Assembly (NCBI GenBank): GCA_001818435.1
Contig: MHKO01000028.1
Span: forward strand, 1 to 7,975
From: Candidatus Komeilibacteria bacterium RIFCSPLOWO2_02_FULL_48_11
GTDB taxonomy: Bacteria > Patescibacteriota > Patescibacteriia > UBA2169
Direction: 5' to 3'
Length of the DNA: 7,975 nt
Translations under genes and position numbers: made by a program
Shown: positions 1-5,250 of the stretch, piece by piece
How the letters are laid out: each line of letters opens with the position of its first letter
Numbering within the stretch: the stretch's first letter is position 1
The notes under the pieces: generated by a model
Databases searched by the model: none
Seen by the model: only the letters and a program-made list of their open reading frames with translations
Told to the model about the DNA's origin: nothing

Positions 1-118
1 CAAATTCCAAAATTCCAATCACTAAAAATTAAAGCGGTTAAAAATTTTTGGCCCGCTGGGCGGCGGCGCTGGTTTAAGTTCCGGGGTTGAATTGTTTTTT
101 GGAATAGGCATAGTTTTG
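1..118 (-). repeat. 118-bp direct repeat, copy A (left copy, may continue beyond window)
   Basis: This segment matches 2549-2666 without gaps at 114 of 118 positions; the differences are at 50, 82, 90 and 101. Homology stops sharply after position 118 (2666 in the other copy). On the minus strand it encodes the tail of the 60-codon ORF, starting near its residue 30, and then runs into the AGTGATT and GGAATTTT-type repeats that in copy B lead into the S23/IVP gene. Three of the four differences change an amino acid (P/L, S/P and P/Q) and one is silent, so this copy does not look constrained as protein. It lies 34 bp beyond the stop of the transglycosylase-like gene. Because position 1 is already inside the repeat, another S23/IVP unit may follow to the left. 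Confidence 0.9.
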
Positions 119-152
119 TTAAAAATCCTCGTAAATTTAACGTCAATTAATG

Positions 153-1991
153 CTATAACGCGCTAGTGGCAACAATATCCTCCTGCTCTTTTCTGTCAAT
201 AACAATATCATTGTTTTCATTAAACCGATAATAGGTGCGCCATACCTGATCCGACGCATTGCTGTATCGTACCGTGTTTTCTTCTATAAACATATACCTG
301 CCTAATGCATCTCTGCGTCCGAACCTGATATTGTCCGCATACAAACTATTGTCGCCGGTAAATGGATTGGAATGGCCAATAAAACGGATGGGCTCTAACG
401 CTCTCTTTCCGATCCTAAAAAAGTGCATCACTTCATTATCCGTAAAGTGGCGGGCGGAAACAAGCACGTCGTCTTTGCCGTCATTATCAAAATCATAATA
501 ATCAACCAGGATGCTATCTTTGAGCAATCCTATCGCGTGACTCTTGGGCCTGTCGTCAATCGGCCCGATAACGGCTCTTTTTGTCCTGATGCCATCAAAA
601 ACTCCAATGGAAAGCTGTGTCCTGCCGAGCCAGTAATATTGCTCGCCTCGGTCAAAATAATTAAAATACACCTGCCCTTGATTCCATGATACCAACCATG
701 GAATACCGAACGCCACGAGAGCAAACAGCAATACAGACCACAAGCGTATGGATTTATTATTCCGGGTGTCCACGCCGTTTTCATAAATACTCCAAATGGC
801 TTTATTGTGCTCTACTTTTTGCGGGCCATATCTTTCCATTGCTCCCTGCCATGCCATCCACTCCCAGGAACCATCGCCCTCTCTTTTTTGCGCTTTATGA
901 TACAGCCACCGCACGCCCCATTTGATGCTTTCAGCCGGCGTATCCGCGTTGGCCGCGCCCTTGTAATCCAGATTGACTCTTTTTCCGTTTTGAAACCATG
1001 ACTCTTCCAGCTCGTGGTTCAATGTCCTCAATGCATCATCTCCGGGATTGCCAACCTGCATCACGTCAACTTCTCCACCTCTCTCATACCCTATCCTGCT
1101 CTCAACGAAGATCATGGCCTTGACCAGATTCGGGTCGAGCGGCTCCGAAGGCGGATAGGCGTCGTTCATAAATTCTCTGTTCCACTCGTCCACTGCCGCT
1201 AGAATTTCCGTGTCATAACGATTATAATTTTCTTTGCCGGATACGCCACGATAGGTATATTCTTTTATACGGATGTCCTCTGTATCATCTTCTTTGGCAG
1301 TATCGCCGATATTCACGCTAAGCGATTCCAACACTGGCATCCGGTCTGCCCACAATTCAATATAATGAATTCCTTTTGGCGCATCAGAATAAAATCTTGC
1401 TTCTTTAGTGTTGCCTTGCAGTTCGCTTCCCTGCCAATACCAATTCTTGCCCCACCACCCTTTCTGTTCATTCTTTTCTATCTTGCCGTCTATAATCAAT
1501 TTCACGTCATCGCTGTCTGGCTCTCTTTTTTCGCATTTGACGGCGACATCAACTGTTTTCAGAGGCATGTCAACGAGCGCTGCGGTAATCCACGGCCTTC
1601 GGTTTCCCTCCGGCGCTTGGATGTTGGCAAGAAGCGGCTTGGACGCGTCAAAAATGCTAATCTCCGGTTCTTTGACAATTGTTGCCCCGCGTTTTGGAAT
1701 GAACCGCAACGCATGCTCTCCTTTTGCCAATCGCAAAATAACAACGACTGTTTTTGAAAATCCTTTCAATTGCGTGCCGTTCCAGCTTGGCGGAATGTTG
1801 TTGTATTGCGGTTTATTTTTAGCGGGAACCTCGCGCAATTTCATTCCATCTATTTCCACCCTCAAATCCTCGCCGCCAAACAATCCCAAGATTCTTCCTG
1901 ATTTGCATGACGCTTCAATCAAGATGGTATATATGCCGTCTTTTTTGACATTGAACGGATAATCAAATTCTTTGTTTATCTTTTTGTACAT
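153..1991 (-). CDS. lytic-transglycosylase-like membrane protein with N-terminal beta domains and a C-terminal DxDxDG segment
   Basis: This is a 612-residue protein. Residues about 10-115 and 130-230 look like two beta-rich modules of the carbohydrate-binding type (for example LRVEIDG at 43-49 and LIIDGK at 165-170). Residues about 262-405 resemble a transglycosylase SLT domain: the putative catalytic Glu is E297 in AMIFVES, DVMQV (309-313) matches the GLMQV motif, and a W/A/Y-rich helix spans about 355-400. One membrane segment lies at about 415-436. The C-terminal part contains DFDNDGKDD (500-508), a calcium-loop or FG-GAP/VCBS-like motif. Such enzymes cleave peptidoglycan glycan strands outside the cytoplasm, but no N-terminal signal peptide is present, so topology is uncertain. 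The ATG follows the pheT remnant stop after 1 nt, and GGAAG 8 nt upstream, inside that remnant, can serve as ribosome-binding site. The enzymatic role is inferred from motifs. Confidence 0.75.
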   Translation of the reverse strand: MYKKINKEFDYPFNVKKDGIYTILIEASCKSGRILGLFGGEDLRVEIDGMKLREVPAKNKPQYNNIPPSWNGTQLKGFSKTVVVILRLAKGEHALRFIPKRGATIVKEPEISIFDASKPLLANIQAPEGNRRPWITAALVDMPLKTVDVAVKCEKREPDSDDVKLIIDGKIEKNEQKGWWGKNWYWQGSELQGNTKEARFYSDAPKGIHYIELWADRMPVLESLSVNIGDTAKEDDTEDIRIKEYTYRGVSGKENYNRYDTEILAAVDEWNREFMNDAYPPSEPLDPNLVKAMIFVESRIGYERGGEVDVMQVGNPGDDALRTLNHELEESWFQNGKRVNLDYKGAANADTPAESIKWGVRWLYHKAQKREGDGSWEWMAWQGAMERYGPQKVEHNKAIWSIYENGVDTRNNKSIRLWSVLLFALVAFGIPWLVSWNQGQVYFNYFDRGEQYYWLGRTQLSIGVFDGIRTKRAVIGPIDDRPKSHAIGLLKDSILVDYYDFDNDGKDDVLVSARHFTDNEVMHFFRIGKRALEPIRFIGHSNPFTGDNSLYADNIRFGRRDALGRYMFIEENTVRYSNASDQVWRTYYRFNENNDIVIDRKEQEDIVATSAL

Positions 1992-1992
1992 A

Positions 1993-2088
1993 CTATTCGC
2001 TTCCAGACAACGTCAACTTCTCAGCAATTTCTTTTGCGTCTGCTTTGATGTCGATGAATTGTTTGAGCCAGGAGAGAGGTAATAACAT
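1993..2088 (-). pseudogene. pheT: pheT amino-terminal remnant (phenylalanine-tRNA ligase beta subunit, 31 codons)
   Basis: The minus-strand ATG at 2088 opens a 31-codon frame beginning MLLPLSWLKQFIDIK and ending KLTLSGSE before TAG. This is the characteristic start of PheT (family pattern: short beta strand, then xxWLKxFVDI, then a helix ending LTxxGxE). Full PheT is roughly 700-800 residues, so only the first few percent remains. The break comes right after the conserved Glu, where the sequence switches to the transglycosylase-like gene. The 8-bp-period repeats of the S23/IVP unit directly abut the ATG, so no Shine-Dalgarno sequence remains upstream. pheS lies 1.6 kb upstream rather than adjacent. 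The PheRS enzyme is alpha2-beta2 and needs the beta subunit, so an intact pheT must be elsewhere. The fragment may still be translated as a short leader, but PheRS function is impossible. Confidence 0.85.
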
Positions 2089-2127
2089 GGAAATTTGGAA
2101 TTTTAGAATTTGGGAATTTTAGTGATT
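2089..2127. repeat. 8-bp-period AT-rich repeats, left end of S23/IVP unit
   Basis: Four consecutive 8-mers (GGAAATTT, GGAATTTT, AGAATTTG, GGAATTTT) are followed by AGTGATT, which overlaps the S23/IVP stop codon. The array starts directly next to the pheT remnant ATG. Positions 2097-2120 are complementary to 2541-2564, with 22 Watson-Crick pairs, one G-U and one mismatch in RNA. Confidence 0.85.
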
Positions 2128-2530
2128 ATTTATTTTGATGATAACTAATCCAAGATTTACCCAAAGTTACTAATTGCTTTATTGCTATCTCGTATTCATT
2201 TTTAATAATCTGTATCGAATCCTTATTGACGTATTCGCTGTAAATATCCTGAACAACAGTTAAATGGTCAATCATTTCATTGCATTCGCCAATTACATCC
2301 GTCAAATACTTTTTCCAATGGTTAATTTGAAAACGCTTTGCAAATCCTTCTGCCAAGATTGCGCACGCCGCTTTACACGCTCTTCTCATCTGATCTATTA
2401 AATCATACCTTTCTTCTTTTGGCAGTTTTACAATAATTTTAATTAAGACTACTTTGCGTAAACGGCTTAATCTCTGATAAACATCCAAATCGGAAAAACT
2501 GTTGATATATTTTTTATTTTTGTCCTCCAT
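2126..2530 (-). CDS. four-helix-bundle protein of the 23S rRNA intervening-sequence (S23/IVP) family
   Basis: This 134-residue protein has the hallmark pattern of the family: an N-terminal FSDLDVYQR (compare DLxVWQ), then KLPKEERYDLIDQMRRACKA (compare LPxxExxxLxxQlrRAa), AILAEGFAKR (compare NIAEGxgR), and HWKKYLTDVIGECNEM (compare the FLxiaxGSlxEl helix). These correspond to four helices; related proteins form pentamers. The family was first seen encoded inside intervening sequences of bacterial 23S rRNA and is related to the Avd protein of diversity-generating retroelements; its biochemical role is unclear. I chose the ATG at 2530 because the upstream in-frame TTG at 2566 lies inside the flanking iterons and would give a repeat-encoded leader. 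The ribosome-binding site is weak (GGTAAAG). The gene is bracketed by complementary repeats and placed between protein genes, not in rRNA. Confidence 0.9.
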   Translation of the reverse strand: MEDKNKKYINSFSDLDVYQRLSRLRKVVLIKIIVKLPKEERYDLIDQMRRACKAACAILAEGFAKRFQINHWKKYLTDVIGECNEMIDHLTVVQDIYSEYVNKDSIQIIKNEYEIAIKQLVTLGKSWISYHQNK

Positions 2531-2540
2531 TTTCTTTACC

Positions 2541-2578
2541 AAAATTCTCAAATTCCAAAATTCCAATCACTAAAAATT
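2541..2578. repeat. 8-bp-period AT-rich repeats, right end of S23/IVP unit
   Basis: Read on the minus strand, the order is AATTTTT, AGTGATT, GGAATTTT, GGAATTTG, AGAATTTT, and the S23/IVP start lies 11 bp further. The 8-mers are complementary to those at 2097-2120. AGTGATT sits on the outer side here but on the inner side at the left end, so the two ends are not simple mirror images. Most of this array (2549-2578) recurs at positions 1-30. Confidence 0.85.
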
Positions 2579-2666
2579 AAAGCGGTTAAAAATTTTTTGC
2601 CCGCTGGGCGGCGGCGCTGGTTTAAGTTCTGGGGTTGGATTGTTTTTTAGAATAGGCATAGTTTTG
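2549..2666 (-). repeat. 118-bp direct repeat, copy B
   Basis: This is the partner of the copy at 1-118, with four substitutions at 2598, 2630, 2638 and 2649. It includes part of the right iteron array and the last 31 codons of the 60-residue ORF. The two copies flank the S23/IVP gene, the pheT remnant and the transglycosylase-like gene in direct orientation. Confidence 0.9.
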
Positions 2667-2752
2667 GCGAACTCCGGCTCTAAAGCATCATAATGCTTTT
2701 TATACTCCGGGTCTCGCATTTTTACTTTTAAATATTGGCTAAAACTCTTCAT
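2570..2752 (-). CDS. 60-residue ORF, antitoxin-like start fused to a repeat-encoded proline-rich tail
   Basis: Residues 1-29 (with YLKVKMRDPEYKKHYDALEPEFA) resemble the N-terminal arm of XRE/HigA-type antitoxins, which usually reads like KDPEFKKEYEALEPEF before the helix-turn-helix domain. No helix-turn-helix follows. From residue 30 (KTM) onward the protein is encoded by the 118-bp repeat and is rich in proline and lysine, with its stop inside the AT-rich iterons. A good ribosome-binding site, AAAAGG, lies 7 nt before the ATG, so translation is plausible. The simplest reading is a truncated antitoxin-like gene whose 3' part was replaced by the repeat element. A genuine small protein cannot be ruled out. 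No partner toxin is visible next to it. It is separated from the upstream DUF3800 gene by a terminator and starts a new unit toward the S23/IVP gene. Confidence 0.5.
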   Translation of the reverse strand: MKSFSQYLKVKMRDPEYKKHYDALEPEFAKTMPILKNNPTPELKPAPPPSGQKIFNRFNF

Positions 2753-2774
2753 AATAAAGCCTTTTGTAAATTAC

Positions 2775-2783
2775 TGTGGATAA
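2775..2783 (-). promoter_or_regulatory. single perfect DnaA-box match
   Basis: The minus strand reads TTATCCACA, an exact match to the DnaA-box consensus TTATNCACA, in the leader of the 60-residue ORF. It is isolated: I see no cluster of boxes and no dnaA, dnaN or rpmH nearby. It could be chance or a DnaA-responsive regulatory site. Confidence 0.3.
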
Positions 2784-2785
2784 CC

Positions 2786-2813
2786 TTGACAGATTCTCTA
2801 TTTCATATATACT
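2786..2813 (+). promoter_or_regulatory. sigma70-like promoter on the plus strand
   Basis: TTGACA (2786-2791), a 16-bp spacer and TATACT (2808-2813) make a near-consensus promoter. It points at the terminator that begins 16 bp downstream, so its transcript would be only about 45 nt unless the terminator is read through, in which case it would be antisense to the DUF3800 gene. On the minus strand TATATAT in the same region could instead serve as a -10 element for the 60-residue ORF. Confidence 0.45.
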
Positions 2814-2828
2814 GTAAACACCGTATCG

Positions 2829-2865
2829 AAAAAAGGCGTCGACCGTTAGGTCGATGGCCTTTTTT
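2829..2865. terminator. bidirectional intrinsic terminator
   Basis: AAAAAAGGC and GGCCTTTTTT flank an inner perfect stem TCGACC/GGTCGA with the 4-nt loop GTTA; one G is bulged. Each strand ends in six T residues, so the site can work in both directions. It closes the membrane protein-pheS-DUF3800 operon on the minus strand. The DUF3800 stop codon (2846-2848) lies in the loop and adjoining stem. Confidence 0.85.
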
Positions 2866-3658
2866 CATTTTGGCCGGAGCTTAAATCCAAAGGCAATCTC
2901 GCTTTCATATCTTTGTCAACAAAAATATTAAAATTTCTGTTTCGAAAACCGTTTTTAAAATCAACCGCTCCAAGATTATTTTTCAAAAAACCACAAAGAT
3001 CCTTTTTATATTGGCTGCCTCCGTTTATTACGCCACACAATGATTTTAAATCATAGCTTATAGTTCCAATGACCAAATCCACCAATTGCAACAAATCATT
3101 TGACCTGGAATCAAAACGGCACACGCCAGCCAGCGCCAACCGACCAAGCAAGTGGTTTGTCTCTTTTTTTACTGAAACCTCATATCGTATGTGCGGCGGC
3201 GCTGGCGCATAATCAGCAATCAGAATTAAAATCTCTTTTGGCGCCAAAACAGCATCTTTAATTAGGCGCAAAGTCAGGCTTTCGTACGCTCTCCAAGGGT
3301 CGCTGCCAAATTCTCTTTTAAAGTAATCACCGTCTTTATCAACTGAATAAGAATAAAAATAAGTGCTTCGCGTATCAAACAACGCGCCAATGGCGAATTT
3401 CGCAAACTCAAGATTCTTCTTGGAAAGTTTATTAAACTTCATCTCGTCATAAAAACTTCGCTTGCGGCGCTCATAATCAATCTTGCTCATTAGATAATAA
3501 GGCTGACTTAACTTTAATATTCCAACCGTGAAAAACGGATCGTGTATATTACTTAAACTGCCGGTTTCGTCAAGAAAACAAAACTTCGTCCAAATTTGAT
3601 CAAAATCCCTTAATTTCAAATCTTCCGTTTTAGTTTCTTTATTGAACTTAAAAAACAT
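2846..3658 (-). CDS. DUF3800 domain protein (putative RNase H-like fold nuclease)
   Basis: This 270-residue protein shows the DUF3800 layout: FLDETG at 28-33 (the usual DESG), an acidic residue at the end of a central strand (ILIADYAP, D149), and DLLQLVDLVIG at 188-198 (the usual DxxLQlADxiaG), followed by a basic C-terminal part. In this family the spaced aspartates (here D30, D149, D188 and D194) resemble an RNase H-type metal site. Catalytic activity is inferred; many members occur in mobile or defence-like contexts. The gene starts 3 nt after the pheS stop, in the place normally held by pheT, so it probably rides on the pheS transcript. Its last eight or so codons and stop lie in the terminator stem-loop, so its natural C-terminus may have been replaced when it joined this locus. 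Confidence 0.8.
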   Translation of the reverse strand: MFFKFNKETKTEDLKLRDFDQIWTKFCFLDETGSLSNIHDPFFTVGILKLSQPYYLMSKIDYERRKRSFYDEMKFNKLSKKNLEFAKFAIGALFDTRSTYFYSYSVDKDGDYFKREFGSDPWRAYESLTLRLIKDAVLAPKEILILIADYAPAPPHIRYEVSVKKETNHLLGRLALAGVCRFDSRSNDLLQLVDLVIGTISYDLKSLCGVINGGSQYKKDLCGFLKNNLGAVDFKNGFRNRNFNIFVDKDMKARLPLDLSSGQNEKRPST

Positions 3659-3661
3659 ACA

Positions 3662-4690
3662 TCAAAATTGCTCTATAAATCTCAAATCTCCCGAATACGA
3701 CAAGCGAATATCATTTACTCCATAATAAAGCATCATCAGCCTATCAATGCCCAAGCCGAATGCAAAGCCGGAATAAACTTTCGGGTCCACGCCCATGTTT
3801 TTGAGCACATTGGGGTGAACCATGCCCGAGCCTAAGGTTTCGATCCAGCCCGATTTTTTACAAAATGGACAACCCCCGCCTTGGCAGAGAAGACAGCTCA
3901 TATCAATGTCCATTGACGGTTCAGTGAACGGATAAAAATGCGGGCGCACGCGGATTTTAACGTCTTGGCCGAACAGACGCTTGATGAATAAATCCAAAGT
4001 GCCAATCAAATCAGTCACCCGGATGCCTTGATCAATCACCAAGCCCTCGCACTGGTAAAAAGTTGTTTCATGGCCCGCATCAGTGGCTTCGTTGCGGAAT
4101 ACCCGGCCTGGCACTAAAAGGCGCACTGGCGGCTTTCTTATTTCCATGGCCCGAATTTGCACCGGCGAAGTCTGAGTGCGCAGAACCATGGGCAGGCCGT
4201 CATCACCCTTCTGGTCAAGAAAAAACGTGTCCTGCACATCGCGCGCCGGGTGGTCTTTGGGAAAATTCAAAAGATCAAAATTATAGGCTTGGGTTTCCGC
4301 TTCCGGGCCTTCCACAACCTCGTAGCCCATGCGCACAAAGATGTCCTCAATCTTTTCCAAAAACCGCGTGATGGGGTGAATATGGCCCAGAGCCGGTTTT
4401 AGGCCCGGCAAAGTTTTGTCCCAGCCAGATCGGCCCGGGGCGGATTGGGCGGAAAAATCAGTCCTCTTCTTTTCAACTATGGCCGAAATATCGCGCTTGA
4501 TATCATTAATCAATTTACCAACCAGAGGTTTTTCCGCGTCAGACAAACTTTTTATGTCTTTCATGACTTGCGCCAGCTCGGCTTTGCGGCCCAGAAATTT
4601 TTTTTCCAAATTAAAAAGCGTGTCTCGGTCAGCGACGCGTTCCAAGGCATCAATCGCAGATTTTCTGATTTGTTCTAGTTTTGCTTTCAT
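3662..4690 (-). CDS. pheS: phenylalanine-tRNA ligase alpha subunit
   Basis: This is the catalytic subunit of PheRS, a class II synthetase that charges tRNA-Phe in the cytoplasm. The 342-residue length is typical. Residues 1-85 form the tRNA-binding coiled-coil arm. Then come YEVVEGPEAETQAYNFDLLN (123-142), RTQTSPVQIRAM (171-182), motif 2 PGRVFRNEATDAGHETTFYQ (194-213), FTEPSMDID (255-263) and motif 3 GFAFGLGIDRL (308-318). The ending, DLRFIEQF, is normal. C266, C269, C274 and C277 form a CxxC-x4-CxxC group that probably binds zinc, as in some other PheS proteins. The ATG overlaps the stop of the membrane-protein gene (TAATG), implying translational coupling, with GAGG further upstream. pheT normally follows directly; here a DUF3800 gene does. 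Confidence 0.98.
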   Translation of the reverse strand: MKAKLEQIRKSAIDALERVADRDTLFNLEKKFLGRKAELAQVMKDIKSLSDAEKPLVGKLINDIKRDISAIVEKKRTDFSAQSAPGRSGWDKTLPGLKPALGHIHPITRFLEKIEDIFVRMGYEVVEGPEAETQAYNFDLLNFPKDHPARDVQDTFFLDQKGDDGLPMVLRTQTSPVQIRAMEIRKPPVRLLVPGRVFRNEATDAGHETTFYQCEGLVIDQGIRVTDLIGTLDLFIKRLFGQDVKIRVRPHFYPFTEPSMDIDMSCLLCQGGGCPFCKKSGWIETLGSGMVHPNVLKNMGVDPKVYSGFAFGLGIDRLMMLYYGVNDIRLSYSGDLRFIEQF

Positions 4691-5061
4691 TATACTTTAA
4701 TTTCCTCATTGCCGATAAAAAACAACTCCAACAATACGGCCACGCCGACCATAATCACTATATCCCACCAGGTTAAGAGGTCAAACCGCTGCATGTAAAG
4801 CGCCAGCACCACCAGGATGGAAAAAATGGAAGCCTGGCGCAAGGACATGGCCAAAGGCCGGTTTTTGCGGCGCCAGGTGCGGTGCGAGAGAAGTAGTGTT
4901 CCCAAAAGCCCCCAGAAAAAAAGAAGCATGGCCGCGGTAATGCCGGCAAAAATTATGGAGCTCGCTCCACGAGGGTCAATCTTGGAAAGCCCCAGGAACA
5001 ACACTCCGGCAAAAACCACGGTAGCGGCCATTAGGCTAAAAATGACTTTTTTATGCTCCAT
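4690..5061 (-). CDS. four-helix membrane protein of unknown function, upstream of pheS
   Basis: This 123-residue, strongly hydrophobic protein has four likely transmembrane segments at about 7-25, 33-58, 73-90 and 95-115. The basic loop SHRTWRRKNRP (59-69) between segments 2 and 3 suggests that loop is cytoplasmic, which also puts both ends in the cytoplasm. The C-terminus is acidic (GNEEIKV). I see no catalytic motif and do not recognise the family. It is the first gene of the operon, about 28 nt downstream of the predicted transcription start, and its stop overlaps the pheS start. It is therefore co-expressed with pheS, although a functional link is not implied. Its ribosome-binding site is weak. 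Confidence 0.8.
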   Translation of the reverse strand: MEHKKVIFSLMAATVVFAGVLFLGLSKIDPRGASSIIFAGITAAMLLFFWGLLGTLLLSHRTWRRKNRPLAMSLRQASIFSILVVLALYMQRFDLLTWWDIVIMVGVAVLLELFFIGNEEIKV

Positions 5062-5095
5062 AGAACTTTTGTTTTACATCTCTGATTTGATTTCT

Positions 5096-5124
5096 ATTTT
5101 ACAATGAAATCAATATTTTGACAA
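5096..5124 (-). promoter_or_regulatory. sigma70-like promoter of the membrane protein-pheS operon
   Basis: On the minus strand TTGTCA (5124-5119), a 17-bp spacer and TAAAAT (5101-5096) fit the consensus well, giving a start near 5089 and a leader of about 28 nt. The -35 box is one arm of TGACAA-ATGAA-TTGTCA (5119-5135), whose other arm is the edge of the adjacent palindromic repeat. No T-box, attenuator or other leader control is visible. Confidence 0.7.
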
Positions 5125-5130
5125 ATGAAT

Positions 5131-5239
5131 TGTCATTCCGAGCGAGGCGTACTCGCCGAGTCGAGGAATCCCTTATTTGTGGATTAACCACATACAAGGG
5201 ATCCCTCCACTCGCCCTGCTGGGCTCGGTCGGGATGACA
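5131..5239. repeat. intergenic palindromic repeat (TGTCATTCCG...CGGGATGACA)
   Basis: This 109-bp imperfect palindrome has terminal arms TGTCATTCCGAG and CTCGGTCGGGATGACA, an internal match AAGGGAT/ATCCCTT and a central TGTGG-ATTAA-CCACA. It belongs to the same family as the two copies inside the helicase gene (shared GTCATTCCGAGC, GAGTCGAGGAATC and TTAACCACA). It fills most of the gap between the helicase stop and the next operon's promoter. A fold-back of this size could act as a 3' mRNA structure for the helicase, but no T-run follows it on the minus strand. Confidence 0.85.
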
Positions 5240-5250
5240 AATTGACAATC

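Larger units (their letters stand above)
2089..2666 (-). mobile_element. putative S23/IVP-bearing unit (iterons, four-helix-bundle gene, 118-bp head)
   Basis: This proposed unit runs from the iterons touching the pheT remnant, through the S23/IVP gene and its second iteron array, to the point (2666) where identity with copy A ends. Reasons to treat it as one unit are: its right-hand 118 bp occurs a second time in the window at 1-118; its left edge falls exactly at a foreign gene start; and its right edge falls inside a small ORF whose first 29 codons look like a different protein. No transposase, integrase or clear target-site duplication is visible. The right boundary could be an artefact of a tandem duplication instead. 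The mobility claim is inference. Confidence 0.4.

Noticed and set aside
2086..2121. Plus-strand mini-ORF (about 11 codons, MEIWNFRIWEF) with a strong GAGAGAGG ribosome-binding-like sequence 7 nt upstream
   Set aside because: The purine-rich stretch is the antisense of the pheT remnant and the peptide is just the AT-rich iterons read through. There is no sign of a real gene.
2531..2566. Longer start (TTG at 2566) for the S23/IVP gene
   Set aside because: It would add 12 residues encoded by the flanking iterons. The ATG at 2530 matches the usual N-terminal length of the family.
2775..2783. Replication origin suggested by a perfect DnaA box
   Set aside because: Only one box is present, with no cluster, no unwinding element tied to it and no origin-linked genes in the window.
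2608..3206. GCGGCGGCGCTGG shared between the 118-bp repeat and the DUF3800 gene
   Set aside because: The match is only 13 bp, GC-rich, and encodes an APAPP/PAPPP-type stretch in both places. It is more likely chance or codon bias than a third repeat copy.
3857..4690. Several plus-strand open frames opposite pheS, the helicase and the transglycosylase-like gene
   Set aside because: They are antisense to well-supported genes, have no recognisable domains, and their compositions follow from the coding strand.
5131..5239. CRISPR array or tRNA-like structure in the palindromic gap
   Set aside because: There are no regularly spaced direct repeats and no cloverleaf or acceptor features. It is one large imperfect palindrome with relatives elsewhere in the window.
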